From Selenomonas sp. (lineage in GTDB: Bacteria > Bacillota > Negativicutes > Selenomonadales > Selenomonadaceae), in the NCBI GenBank assembly GCA_015265235.1, contig JABZYJ010000006.1, positions 1 through 31,152 of the forward strand: 31,152 bases of DNA, written 5' to 3'. The translations under genes were made by a program, and so were the position numbers. A model generated the notes under the pieces. The model worked only from the letters and a program-made list of their open reading frames with translations, was not told the DNA's origin and did not search any database. Positions 14,968 through 22,822 of this stretch are shown in pieces. Within the stretch, counting starts at the first letter, position 1. Each line of letters begins with the position of its first letter.

Positions 14968-15795
14968 TTACTTCCTACGATGCACAATCAGACGATTCGA
15001 CGCCTTCTTCTTGCGGCGCGTCTTCTTGCCCATCGCAATCTTGCCCCACTTCGTCATCGGGCTCTTGCGTCCAACCGGCGAACGGCCCTCGCCGCCGCCA
15101 TGCGGATGGTCGTTCGGGTTCATCGCGATACCGCGCGTCTCCGGACGGCGTCCGAGCCAGCGGCTGCGGCCTGCCTTGCCGATGGTGATGTTCTCATGCT
15201 CGAGGTTGCCGACCTCACCGATCGTCGCACGGCAGTTGACGTGCACGCGGCGGATCTCGCCGGACGGCATGCGCAGGAGCGCATAGTCGCCTTCCTTTGC
15301 CATGAGCTGTGCCGACGTGCCCGCGCTGCGGACGAGCTGTGCGCCCTTGCCGATCTTCAGCTCGACGGCATGGATGATCGTACCGAGCGGGATGTTCTTC
15401 AGCGGGAGTGCGTTGCCCGGCTTGATGTCCGCCTCGGCACCCGACTCCACGACATCGCCGACCTTGAGGCCGTTCGGTGCGAGGATATAGCGCTTCTCGC
15501 CGTCTGCATAGTTCAGGAGAGCAATGCGTGCGCTGCGGTTCGGATCGTACTCGATCGTCGCCACACGGGCGGGGATGCCGTCCTTCGTGCGCTTAAAATC
15601 AATGATGCGGTAGAGGCGCTTGTGTCCGCCGCCGCGATGGCGTACGGTCAGCTTGCCCTGCTGGTTGCGGCCGCCCGTCTTGGTGAGGCGGACGGTCAGG
15701 GACTTCTCCGGCTTGTCCGTCGTGATCTCATCGAAGGAAGAGACCGTCATGAAACGTCTGCCGGCAGAATACGGCTTAAAAGTTTTTACTGCCAC
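14968..15795 (-). CDS. rplB: 50S ribosomal protein L2
   Basis: The 275-residue protein has the L2 core: RQQ-type basic regions, GGGHKRLYRIIDFKRTKDG in the N-terminal OB domain, the SH3-like domain in the middle and NPNDHPHGGGEGRSPVG near residue 225, which includes the conserved histidine near the peptidyl-transferase centre. It is one of the most conserved ribosomal proteins and is needed for subunit association. The start is GTG (MAVKTFKPY). It lies 20 nt after rplW and is followed by a 219-nt gap holding repeat copy B. Confidence 0.98.
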   Translation of the reverse strand: MAVKTFKPYSAGRRFMTVSSFDEITTDKPEKSLTVRLTKTGGRNQQGKLTVRHRGGGHKRLYRIIDFKRTKDGIPARVATIEYDPNRSARIALLNYADGEKRYILAPNGLKVGDVVESGAEADIKPGNALPLKNIPLGTIIHAVELKIGKGAQLVRSAGTSAQLMAKEGDYALLRMPSGEIRRVHVNCRATIGEVGNLEHENITIGKAGRSRWLGRRPETRGIAMNPNDHPHGGGEGRSPVGRKSPMTKWGKIAMGKKTRRKKKASNRLIVHRRK

Positions 15796-15815
15796 GTTCG
15801 TACCTTCCTTTCGTC

Positions 15816-16097
15816 TCAGCCTTCAAAGAACTCGATCGTCTCACCCGGAGCAAGCTTTACGATGGCCTTCTTGTAATCCGGGCGCTTGCCCTCGGTACGT
15901 CCCATGCGCTTCTTCTTGCCGGTGACGTTGACCGTGTTGACCTTTGCGACCTTCACCTTGAAGACCTCTGCGACCGCCTTAGCGATCTCGATTTTATTGG
16001 CAGCCTTCGCAACGACGAAGACGTATTTGCCCTCAGCCATGAGCTGCGTCGTGCGCTCGGTGATCAGCGGGCGTACGAGAATATCACGTGCTTCCAT
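15816..16097 (-). CDS. rplW: 50S ribosomal protein L23
   Basis: The 93-residue product starts MEARDILVRPLITERTTQLM, with the L23 signature RPLITER, and continues KVNTVNVTGKKKRMGR. L23 stands at the tunnel exit and docks trigger factor and the signal recognition particle. Its ATG overlaps the end of rplD by one base, which suggests coupled translation. It lies 20 nt before rplB. Confidence 0.97.
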   Translation of the reverse strand: MEARDILVRPLITERTTQLMAEGKYVFVVAKAANKIEIAKAVAEVFKVKVAKVNTVNVTGKKKRMGRTEGKRPDYKKAIVKLAPGETIEFFEG

Positions 16098-16720
16098 TAT
16101 GCGAATACCTCCTCGATACGGGTGATGGCATCCTTCGTAATGAAGAGCTTGTCGTGATGGAGAATGTCAAAGACATTGATTCCACTTGCCGTAATGGCTT
16201 TTACACCCGGAATATTGCTCGTCGAACGCTCCACGTTCACCGCTTCGTCCGCCGTGATGAAGAGGCTCTTTGCATCCACACCGAAGTCGCTCAGGAGCTT
16301 CACCGCTGCCTTCGTCTTCGGCGCATCGAAATCGAGGTGATCGAGAACGATGAAATCGCCCGTGCGCACCTTGTCGGAGAGCGCACACTTCAGGGCGAGA
16401 CGGCGCTGCTTGCGCGGCATCGTGAAGCCGTACTTGCGCGGATGCGGTCCAAAGACCGTGCCGCCGCCGACCCACAGCGGGCTGCGCGTCGAACCTGCAC
16501 GGGCACGACCCGTTCCCTTCTGACGCCACGGCTTGCGTCCGCCGCCGCGCACGAGACCACGCGTCTTCGTGGCATGCGTGCCGAGACGCTGCGACGCGAG
16601 CTGGAGGACAACCGCCTGATGAAGGAGGCCGGCATTCATTTCAACATTGAAGAACGCATCGTTCAGGCTGATCTCGCCAACCTGGTTGTGCGCCATATCA
16701 TAGACTGCTACATTTGCCAT
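16097..16720 (-). CDS. rplD: 50S ribosomal protein L4
   Basis: The 207-residue protein has the tunnel-lining loop signature RGGGRKPWRQKGTGRARAG at about residues 54-72, then SPLWVGGGTVFGPHPRKYGF. L4 constricts the exit tunnel with L22. In E. coli and relatives it also represses the S10 operon through the leader. The 260-nt space before rpsJ here contains hairpins that might serve such control, but similarity to the E. coli site is not evident. It lies 18 nt after rplC. Confidence 0.98.
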   Translation of the reverse strand: MANVAVYDMAHNQVGEISLNDAFFNVEMNAGLLHQAVVLQLASQRLGTHATKTRGLVRGGGRKPWRQKGTGRARAGSTRSPLWVGGGTVFGPHPRKYGFTMPRKQRRLALKCALSDKVRTGDFIVLDHLDFDAPKTKAAVKLLSDFGVDAKSLFITADEAVNVERSTSNIPGVKAITASGINVFDILHHDKLFITKDAITRIEEVFA

Positions 16721-16738
16721 ACTGCGATTCCTCCTTCC

Positions 16739-17392
16739 TTATTCTTTCGCTGCCTTTGCAGGCTTTACGGTATCTTTAATCACAACGAATCCCTTCTTCG
16801 GGCCCGGAATCGCGCCCTTGATGAGAATGAGGTTGCGGTCGGCGTCCACACGGACGACCGTCAGACGCTGCACGGTGACGCGCTCGCCGCCCATGCGGCC
16901 CGGGAGCTTCTTCCCCTTGAGGACGCGTCCGCCCGGACCGGAGATCATCGCACCCGTCGAGCCCGGCTCACGGTGCGACTTCGAACCGTGACCCATGGGG
17001 CCGCGTGCAAAGTTGTGGCGCTTGATGCCGCCCGCGAAGCCCTTGCCCTTCGACGTGCCGACCACATCGACGAGGTCGCCCTCAGCGAAGATATCGACGC
17101 CGATCGTGTCGCCTACATTGTATTCGGAAGGAGCGGCAAGGCGCATCTCACGAATGAAGCGCACTGCCTTCACGCCCGCCTTCTCAAACTGACCCTTGAG
17201 CGGCTTCGTGACGTTCTTCTCCTTAATGTCGCCAAACCCGATCTGCACAGCGTTGTAGCCGTCCGACTCCACCGTCTTGCTGCGGAGCACGAAGTTGTTG
17301 CCGGACTCCACGACCGTCACGGGGACGACGCGGCCTTCCTCTGTGAAGATCTGAGTCATACCCAGTTTTCTTCCTAAAATAGCCTTAGCCAA
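16739..17392 (-). CDS. rplC: 50S ribosomal protein L3
   Basis: The 217-residue product starts MAKAILGRKLGMTQIFTEE and carries GGIKRHNFARGPMGHGSKSH (shown in part) and REPGSTGA, the extension that reaches the peptidyl-transferase centre. I prefer the TTG at 17390-17392, with GGAGG eight nt away, over an ATG nine bases upstream, which would lie only three nt from that site. L3 starts 50S assembly with L24. It ends in a lysine- and alanine-rich tail. Confidence 0.96.
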   Translation of the reverse strand: MAKAILGRKLGMTQIFTEEGRVVPVTVVESGNNFVLRSKTVESDGYNAVQIGFGDIKEKNVTKPLKGQFEKAGVKAVRFIREMRLAAPSEYNVGDTIGVDIFAEGDLVDVVGTSKGKGFAGGIKRHNFARGPMGHGSKSHREPGSTGAMISGPGGRVLKGKKLPGRMGGERVTVQRLTVVRVDADRNLILIKGAIPGPKKGFVVIKDTVKPAKAAKE

Positions 17393-17407
17393 GGCATCCA
17401 CCTCCTA

Positions 17408-17719
17408 TTAGAGCTTAATCTCGATGTCAACGCCAGCCGGCAGATCGAGACGCATGAGTGAATCGACCGTCTTGTTCGTCGGCTGCAGGATGTCGATGAG
17501 GCGCTTGTGCGTGCGCATCTCGAACTGCTCACGCGAGTCCTTGTTGACATGCGGGGAACGGAGAATCGTGTAGACATTCTTCTCCGTCGGAAGTGGAATG
17601 GGCCCGGAGACCATTGCACCCGTCTTCTTCGCCGTGTCGACGATCTTCGCCGCGCTCTGATCGAGTGCCTTGTGGTCATAGGCCTTCAAACGAATTCTGA
17701 TTTTCTGCTGTTTCGCCAA
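17408..17719 (-). CDS. rpsJ: 30S ribosomal protein S10
   Basis: The 103-residue product is a standard S10: MAKQQKIRIRLKAYDHKALD at the start, GPIPLPTEKNVYTILRSPHV in the middle and DLPAGVDIEIKL at the end. S10 is in the 30S head and also acts as NusE in antitermination. The start is TTG (17717-17719), eight nt from AGGAGG. The longer in-frame ATG at 17767 is not conserved. It is the first gene of the S10 part and follows a 260-nt gap with a terminator and leader hairpins. Confidence 0.96.
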   Translation of the reverse strand: MAKQQKIRIRLKAYDHKALDQSAAKIVDTAKKTGAMVSGPIPLPTEKNVYTILRSPHVNKDSREQFEMRTHKRLIDILQPTNKTVDSLMRLDLPAGVDIEIKL

Positions 17720-17740
17720 AGTAGTTTTCCTCCTTCGTCC

Positions 17741-17820
17741 GGGGTCCCGCCCCAAACATTTCTCCACGGCAGTTCCCTCTGCCCCATCGGGGCATAGCCA
17801 TCTGCCATGTCATCGCATGG
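17741..17820 (-). promoter_or_regulatory. Structured leader ahead of rpsJ
   Basis: Three hairpins can be read in the mRNA leader: CCATG/CATGG (17805-17809 with 17816-17820), a two-tier hairpin with outer GGCAG/CTGCC (17768-17772 with 17802-17806) and inner TGCCCC/GGGGCA (17780-17785 with 17789-17794), and GGGG/CCCC (17741-17744 with 17750-17753) directly before the ribosome site. The first and second share two bases. Position suggests a site for autogenous control, for example by L4. That is inference. Confidence 0.45.
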
Positions 17821-17866
17821 AGTACGTCGTCTGTCGTATGATTCCAAAAGATGAAAAGAAGTTTTT

Positions 17867-17898
17867 GTTATACTCCCCATCAGGAAATTCCGGTCCAA
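17867..17898 (-). promoter_or_regulatory. Weak candidate promoter for the S10 genes
   Basis: A good -10, TATAAC (17867-17872), lies on the minus strand between the tuf terminator and rpsJ. The only -35-like sequence, TTGGAC (17893-17898), is 20 nt away, longer than usual. A transcript starting here would include the leader hairpins. Confidence 0.35.
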
Positions 17899-17923
17899 TT
17901 CCATCGTACCGTCATTTCCCTCG

Positions 17924-17951
17924 AAAAGGAGCGACGCGAGCGCGCCGCTCC
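17924..17951 (-). terminator. Probable terminator after tuf
   Basis: GGAGCG and CGCTCC (17928-17933 and 17946-17951) enclose a CGCG/CGCG inner stem, giving a strong GC-rich hairpin followed on the minus strand by TTTT. It lies 28 nt past the tuf stop and separates the str genes from the S10 genes. The short T-run may allow some read-through. Confidence 0.7.
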
Positions 17952-17979
17952 TCTCCCTAGGGAATATCAATGTGGGTAA

Positions 17980-19167
17980 TTAGCCCTCGATTGCCGTAAC
18001 ACGACCCGCGCCAACCGTGTGGCCGCCCTCGCGGATAGCGAAGCGGAGGCCCTGCTCGATTGCGATCGGGGTGATGAGCTCGACTTCCATCTCGACGTTA
18101 TCGCCAGGCATAACCATCTCCGTGCCCTCGGGGAGACGGACAACACCCGTCACGTCCGTGGTACGGAAGTAGAACTGCGGACGATAGTTCGTGAAGAACG
18201 GCGTATGACGGCCGCCCTCTTCCTTCGTCAGGACGTAGACCTGCGCCTTGAACTTCGTGTGCGGGTTAATGGAACCCGGCTTTGCGAGAACCTGACCGCG
18301 CTCGATGTCCTTGCGGTCCACACCACGGAGCAGCGCACCGATGTTGTCGCCGGCAACCGCGCTGTCGAGCAGCTTGCGGAACATCTCAATGCCCGTAACA
18401 ACCGTGCTGCGTGCCTCATCCTGAAGGCCGACGATCTCAACCGTATCGTTCAGCTTCAGCTCACCGCGCTCCACACGACCCGTTGCAACCGTGCCGCGGC
18501 CCGTGATCGTGAAGACATCCTCGACCGGCATGAGGAACGGCTTGTCCGTGTCACGCGTCGGCGTCGGGATATAGTCGTCAACCGCATCCATGAGCTCCAG
18601 GATCTTTGCCTTCATCGCATCGTCACCCTCGAGTGCCTTCAGCGCGGAGCCTGCAACGACGGGGATCTCATCGCCGGGGAAGTCATAGCTCGAAAGGAGC
18701 TCGCGAACTTCCATCTCAACGAGCTCGAGGAGCTCGGGATCGTCAACCTGGTCAACCTTGTTGAGGAAGACAACGATCGCGGGAACGCCAACCTGGCGAG
18801 CGAGCAGGATGTGCTCACGCGTCTGAGGCATCGGGCCGTCTGCTGCGGAGACGACGAGGATCGCGCCGTCCATCTGGGCAGCACCCGTGATCATGTTCTT
18901 GACATAGTCCGCATGGCCCGGGCAGTCCACGTGTGCATAGTGACGCTTGTCCGTCTCATACTCAACGTGTGCCGTGTTGATCGTGATGCCGCGCTCACGC
19001 TCCTCCGGTGCCTTGTCGATGTCCGCATAGTCCTCGAACTTCGCATAGCCCTTCTCGGAGAGAACCTTCGTGATCGCCGCCGTCAGCGTCGTCTTGCCGT
19101 GGTCAACGTGACCGATCGTGCCGATGTTGACATGGGGCTTGCTGCGGTTAAACTTTTCCTTTGCCAT
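17980..19167 (-). CDS. tuf: Elongation factor Tu
   Basis: The 395-residue GTPase delivers aminoacyl-tRNA to the ribosome. Domain 1 has the P-loop GHVDHGKT (19-26), switch I with EERERGITINTAHVEYE (shown in part), DCPGHADY and NKVD. Domains 2 and 3 follow, ending with the conserved GLRFAIREGGHTVGAGRVT. Length and motifs are fully normal. It lies 14 nt after fusA and is followed by a terminator. Only one tuf copy is seen in this window. Confidence 0.99.
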   Translation of the reverse strand: MAKEKFNRSKPHVNIGTIGHVDHGKTTLTAAITKVLSEKGYAKFEDYADIDKAPEERERGITINTAHVEYETDKRHYAHVDCPGHADYVKNMITGAAQMDGAILVVSAADGPMPQTREHILLARQVGVPAIVVFLNKVDQVDDPELLELVEMEVRELLSSYDFPGDEIPVVAGSALKALEGDDAMKAKILELMDAVDDYIPTPTRDTDKPFLMPVEDVFTITGRGTVATGRVERGELKLNDTVEIVGLQDEARSTVVTGIEMFRKLLDSAVAGDNIGALLRGVDRKDIERGQVLAKPGSINPHTKFKAQVYVLTKEEGGRHTPFFTNYRPQFYFRTTDVTGVVRLPEGTEMVMPGDNVEMEVELITPIAIEQGLRFAIREGGHTVGAGRVTAIEG

Positions 19168-19181
19168 TTAACAATTCCTCC

Positions 19182-21260
19182 TTATTCGCCTTTGTTCTTG
19201 GCGACAACAGCGTCAGCTATATTCTTAGGAACTTCGTCGTAGAAGGAAACCTCCATCGAGTAGTTCCCGCGACCCTGGGTCTTGGAACGGAGATCCGTCG
19301 AGTAGCCGAACATCTCCGAGAGCGGAACGTACGCATTGATGACCTGCACGCCGTTGCGCGGCTCCATGCCGTCGATGCGTCCACGGCGGGAGTTCAGATC
19401 GCCGATAACGTCGCCCATATACTCCTCAGGCACCGTGACCTCAACCTTGACGTACGGCTCGAGGAGAACGGGGTTTGCCTTCTCCGCGCCTGCCTTGAAC
19501 GCCATCGAGCCGGCGACCTTGAACGCCGCCTCGGAGGAGTCAACCTCGTGGAACGAGCCGTCGTAGACGATGACCTTGATGTCGACCATCGGATAGCCTG
19601 CGACAACGCCGCTCTCCATTGCCTGACGAACACCGGCCTCGATCGGGTTGATGAATTCCTTCGGAATCACGCCGCCGACGACCTTGTTCTCGAAGCTGAA
19701 GCCCTCGCCCGCTTCCTGCGGAATGAGCTCGAGCCAGCAGTGACCGTACTGACCATGACCGCCGGACTGACGGACGAACTTGCCTTCCGCCTTGACCTGC
19801 TTGCGGATCGTCTCGCGGTATGCAACCTGCGGCTCACCGACCTTGCAGTCGACCTTGAACTCGCGGAGCATACGGTCGACGATGATCTGCAGATGCAGCT
19901 CGCCCATGCCCGAGATGATGACCTGACCCGTCTCGGCGTCCGTGTGAACGCGGAACGTCGGATCCTCCTCGGCGAGCTTCTGGAGGGCGATGCCCATCTT
20001 CTCCTGATCGTTCTTCGTCGCGGGTTCCACCGCAACGGAGATAACGGGATCCGGGAACTCCATCGACTCAAGGATGATCGGGTTGTTCTCGTCGCAGAGC
20101 GTATCGCCCGTCGTCGTGTTCTTCAGGCCGACCGCCGCCGCGATATCGCCGCTGTAGACGATGTCGATCTCCTTGCGGTTGTTCGCGTGCATCTGGAGAA
20201 TGCGGCCGATGCGTTCCTTGCTGTCCTTCGTCGCATTGTAGACATACGAGCCGGAGTTCAGCGTGCCGGAGTAAACGCGGAAGAACGCGAGCTTTCCAAC
20301 GAACGGATCCGTCATGATCTTAAACGCGAGTGCCGAGAACGGCGCGCTGTCCGATGCCGGACGGTGGTCCTCTTCGCCCGTGTCAGGGTTCACACCCGCG
20401 ATCGGCGGGATGTCCGTCGGGGCAGGCATGTAGTCAACGATCGCATCGAGCAGGGGCTGAACGCCCTTGTTGCGGTACGACGTGCCGCACGTCACCGGCG
20501 TCATCTCGCAGGCGATGGTCGCCTTGCGAATGGCGCCGCGGATCTCCTCCTCGGTCAGCTCCTCGCCGCCGAGGTACTTCTCCATCAGCTCATCATCCGT
20601 CTCAGCGCACGCCTCAAGGAGCTTGTCACGGTACTCTGCCGCCTGCTCCTTGTACTCAGCAGGAATCTCGACCTCATCGGTCACCTTGCCGAGATCGTCC
20701 TCGTAGACGATGGCGTCCATCTTCACGAGGTCAATGATGCCCTTGAACTCATCCTCTGCGCCGATCGGCAGCTGAATCGCCACCGGGTTCGCATTGAGGC
20801 GCTCACGCATCATGTCCATGACGTTGAAGAAGTCCGCGCCCGTGATGTCCATCTTGTTGACGTACGCCATGCGCGGGACATTGTAACGCTCTGCCTGACG
20901 CCAGACCGTCTCCGTCTGCGGCTCAACACCGCCGCGGGCGGTCAGCACGGCGACCGTGCCGTCCAGCACGCGCAGCGAGCGCTCTACCTCGACCGTAAAG
21001 TCAACGTGACCCGGCGTATCAATGATATTGATGCGATGGTCTTTCCAGTGGCAGGTCGTCGCCGCCGACGTAATCGTAATGCCGCGTTCCTGTTCCTGAA
21101 CCATCCAGTCCATGGTGGCAGCGCCCTCATGAACTTCGCCGATCTTGTGCGTTACGCCCGTGTAGAAGAGAATGCGCTCGGTGGTCGTCGTCTTGCCGGC
21201 ATCAATGTGTGCCATGATGCCGATATTCCGCGTTTTTTCAAGGGAATATTCTCTTGCCAC
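19182..21260 (-). CDS. fusA: Elongation factor G
   Basis: The 692-residue GTPase drives tRNA-mRNA translocation and, with RRF, ribosome recycling. The P-loop AHIDAGKT is at 17-24, followed by EQERGITITSAATTCHW, DTPGHVDFTVEVERS and NKMD. Domains II-V follow, with RETI, GGHGQYGH and GYPMVDIKV typical of domain IV, and LSEMFGYSTDLRSKTQGRG in domain V. The start is GTG. It lies 190 nt after rpsG across palindromic repeat copy C, and 14 nt before tuf. Confidence 0.99.
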   Translation of the reverse strand: MAREYSLEKTRNIGIMAHIDAGKTTTTERILFYTGVTHKIGEVHEGAATMDWMVQEQERGITITSAATTCHWKDHRINIIDTPGHVDFTVEVERSLRVLDGTVAVLTARGGVEPQTETVWRQAERYNVPRMAYVNKMDITGADFFNVMDMMRERLNANPVAIQLPIGAEDEFKGIIDLVKMDAIVYEDDLGKVTDEVEIPAEYKEQAAEYRDKLLEACAETDDELMEKYLGGEELTEEEIRGAIRKATIACEMTPVTCGTSYRNKGVQPLLDAIVDYMPAPTDIPPIAGVNPDTGEEDHRPASDSAPFSALAFKIMTDPFVGKLAFFRVYSGTLNSGSYVYNATKDSKERIGRILQMHANNRKEIDIVYSGDIAAAVGLKNTTTGDTLCDENNPIILESMEFPDPVISVAVEPATKNDQEKMGIALQKLAEEDPTFRVHTDAETGQVIISGMGELHLQIIVDRMLREFKVDCKVGEPQVAYRETIRKQVKAEGKFVRQSGGHGQYGHCWLELIPQEAGEGFSFENKVVGGVIPKEFINPIEAGVRQAMESGVVAGYPMVDIKVIVYDGSFHEVDSSEAAFKVAGSMAFKAGAEKANPVLLEPYVKVEVTVPEEYMGDVIGDLNSRRGRIDGMEPRNGVQVINAYVPLSEMFGYSTDLRSKTQGRGNYSMEVSFYDEVPKNIADAVVAKNKGE

Positions 21261-21302
21261 TGTTTCCTATCGCTCCTTACACTGCTTAGTGTTACGGAAT
21301 CT

Positions 21303-21444
21303 CTGATAAATCCGGCGCAGTCATCTTGGCGATCTTTTCCGCCCTCTCATCGTCGGCAAATCCTCCACAGAGCACCACTCTGCGTCCGGTTTACCTCCTC
21401 GATAGAACGAAAAATCTGTGCCAAGCTGACAAGCCTCTTATCAG
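21303..21444 (+). repeat. Palindromic intergenic repeat, copy C (rpsG-fusA gap)
   Basis: This 142-bp imperfect palindrome is the longest copy. Its arms pair as CTGATAA/TTATCAG (21303-21309 with 21438-21444), GGC/GCC, GTCA/TGAC (21320-21323 with 21427-21430) and CTTGGC/GCCAAG (21325-21330 with 21420-21425). The core carries the same GATCTTTTCCGCCCT, GCAAATCCTCCACAGAGCAC and AGAACGAAAAAT segments as copy B. The apical stem is CAGAG/CTCTG. It begins 6 nt after the rpsG stop on the transcript. Confidence 0.82.
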
Positions 21445-21450
21445 CAGTCC

Positions 21451-21921
21451 TTACCACCGATAATGTGCGAATGCCTTGTTGGCCTCCGCCATCTTGTGCG
21501 TATCTTCCTTTTTCTTGATCGCTGCGCCCGTATTGTTCGCAGCATCCATCAGTTCTGCCGAGAGGCGCGCATCCATCGTCTTCTCGCCGCGCAGACGCGC
21601 ATAGCCGACAAGCCAGCGGATACCGAGTGTCATGCGGCGATCCGCACGAACCTCGACCGGCACCTGATAGTTGGCACCGCCGACACGGCGTGCCTTGACC
21701 TCGAGCACGGGCATGACGTTGCGCAGCGCCGTCTCGAACACCTCGAGCGGATCCTGCCCCGTCTTCTCGCGAATCGTCTCGAACGCATCATAGACAACGC
21801 GCTGTGCGACGCTCTTCTTGCCCGAGAGCATAACCTTGTTGATAAACTTCGTCACCGTCTTGGAATGATATACCGGATCCGGCAGAACATCCCTCTTCGG
21901 CACAGGGCCCTTACGTGGCAT
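21451..21921 (-). CDS. rpsG: 30S ribosomal protein S7
   Basis: The 156-residue product starts MPRKGPVPKRDVLPDP and has KFINKVMLSGKKSVAQRVV and GGANYQVPVEVRADRR, S7 signatures. It ends ANKAFAHYRW, as is usual. S7 nucleates the 30S head and is the str operon repressor in E. coli. The following 190-nt gap, with a long palindrome, is in the place where the E. coli S7 target lies (rpsL-rpsG there), but no direct similarity is evident. It lies 28 nt after rpsL. Confidence 0.98.
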   Translation of the reverse strand: MPRKGPVPKRDVLPDPVYHSKTVTKFINKVMLSGKKSVAQRVVYDAFETIREKTGQDPLEVFETALRNVMPVLEVKARRVGGANYQVPVEVRADRRMTLGIRWLVGYARLRGEKTMDARLSAELMDAANNTGAAIKKKEDTHKMAEANKAFAHYRW

Positions 21922-21949
21922 AGCCCAACCTCCTTAACGATATACTGCC

Positions 21950-22327
21950 TTACTTCTTCTTCGCACGCTTCGCGCCGTACTTCGAGCGCGCCTGTGCGCG
22001 ATCCTGCACACCAGCGGTATCGAGCGACCCGCGAATGATGTGGTAACGGACACCCGGCAGATCCTTGACACGGCCGCCGCGAATGAGGACGACGCTGTGC
22101 TCCTGCAGATTGTGCCCAATGCCCGGGATATATGCGGTCACCTCGATGCTGTTCGTCAGGCGAACACGAGCAACCTTTCTAAGAGCAGAGTTCGGCTTCT
22201 TCGGCGTGGACGTGTAGACACGCGTGCAGACGCCGCGCTTCTGCGGGCTGTTCTTCAGTGCTGGTGCTTTCGATTTCTCCTCAAGGCTCTTCCGGCTCTT
22301 GCGAATGAGCTGATTGATCGTTGGCAT
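21950..22327 (-). CDS. rpsL: 30S ribosomal protein S12
   Basis: The 125-residue protein starts MPTINQLIRKSRKSLEEKSK and has TSTPKKPNSALRKVARV and GGRVKDLPGVRYHIIRG, the two loops that contact the decoding centre. The lysines whose changes give streptomycin resistance in E. coli (K43, K88) are present in their usual contexts, so no such resistance change is seen. It ends with a basic tail. It lies 104 nt after the L7Ae-like gene. Confidence 0.98.
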   Translation of the reverse strand: MPTINQLIRKSRKSLEEKSKAPALKNSPQKRGVCTRVYTSTPKKPNSALRKVARVRLTNSIEVTAYIPGIGHNLQEHSVVLIRGGRVKDLPGVRYHIIRGSLDTAGVQDRAQARSKYGAKRAKKK

Positions 22328-22371
22328 ACTGCACCTCCTTCCTTTGTCGTCATTCCAATTCTTTTTGTATG

Positions 22372-22392
22372 AAAACGCAGATTCTGCGTTTT
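22372..22392 (-). terminator. Hairpin between rplGB and rpsL (attenuator or partial terminator)
   Basis: AAAACGCAG and CTGCGTTTT (22372-22380 and 22384-22392) form a perfect 9-bp stem with a 3-nt loop. The T-run on the minus strand is only part of the stem, so termination is likely to be incomplete. Its place allows rplGB to be expressed apart from rpsL, or it may be an attenuator. Confidence 0.5.
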
Positions 22393-22431
22393 TACCGTAG
22401 GGACGTCGATACGCCAGTCCAACTGGATGTA

Positions 22432-22683
22432 TCAGTGCTTCCGTAACATCGCCACCGCCGCAGCACTCACGTCAAGGCGGGCATATTCGCCCAGCTCTGC
22501 TCGTGTCGCCGTGCGGTTCGGCTCGATGCCCGCCGCCGCACACGCCGCAAGCAGCGCAGCAAGCACGCGATCATCCGCGTCCGATGCGATGAACACCGCC
22601 TCTGCCGCGCCGCTCTGCACGGCTTTACACACCTGATGGATGCCCGCAATACAGCGTGCTGTGCGCAATTTCTCCAGAGACAT
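22432..22683 (-). CDS. rplGB: L7Ae/L30e-family kink-turn RNA-binding protein (RplGB/YbxF-like)
   Basis: The 83-residue protein has the L7Ae-type alpha/beta layout, with SLEKLRTARCIAGIHQVCKA, then EAVFIASDADDRV and LLAACAAAGIEPNR, followed by RAELGEYARLDVSAAAVAML. In Firmicutes this small protein (YbxF) binds kink-turn RNA and lies between rpoC and rpsL. Here rpsL follows, but rpoC does not lie upstream. It has a very good promoter of its own and AGGAGG-like GGAGG 6 nt from the ATG. The exact role of the family is uncertain. Confidence 0.85.
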   Translation of the reverse strand: MSLEKLRTARCIAGIHQVCKAVQSGAAEAVFIASDADDRVLAALLAACAAAGIEPNRTATRAELGEYARLDVSAAAVAMLRKH

Positions 22684-22710
22684 AGTTCACCTCCAAAAAG
22701 GGACTTTCAC

Positions 22711-22739
22711 ATAATATCATTCGTAAAAACCCTTGTCAA
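22711..22739 (-). promoter_or_regulatory. Strong sigma-70-type promoter for rplGB-rpsL-rpsG-fusA-tuf
   Basis: TTGACA (22734-22739) and TATTAT (22711-22716) are separated by 17 nt on the minus strand. The -35 is a perfect consensus match. The leader to rplGB would be only about 20 nt. Upstream sequence is AT-rich and could act as an UP element. This is the best promoter in the window and is suited to translation genes. Confidence 0.88.
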
Positions 22740-22822
22740 CGCATATTTTACAAAGTTTTGCATTTACACTTTTTCTAGCGTATCTTTCTGCATCAAAACA
22801 ATAAAATGTGTGTATTTTATGG

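Noticed and set aside
17686..17970. 94-codon minus-strand frame in the tuf-rpsJ gap
   Set aside because: It starts inside the tuf terminator region and overlaps the start of rpsJ in another frame, with no family likeness. The region is better explained as an untranslated leader.
21279..21292. ACACT/AGTGT hairpin before fusA
   Set aside because: The stem has only five pairs, so it is too weak to support a separate regulatory claim.
19161..21518. 785-codon open frame on the plus strand across fusA
   Set aside because: It is fully antisense to EF-G, has no plausible ribosome site or known motif, and reflects the GC-rich codon use of the real gene. Similar antisense frames over tolC (1174-3006), tuf (18019-19242), ftsW (24971-26263) and the TpsB gene (27497-28636) were rejected for the same reason.
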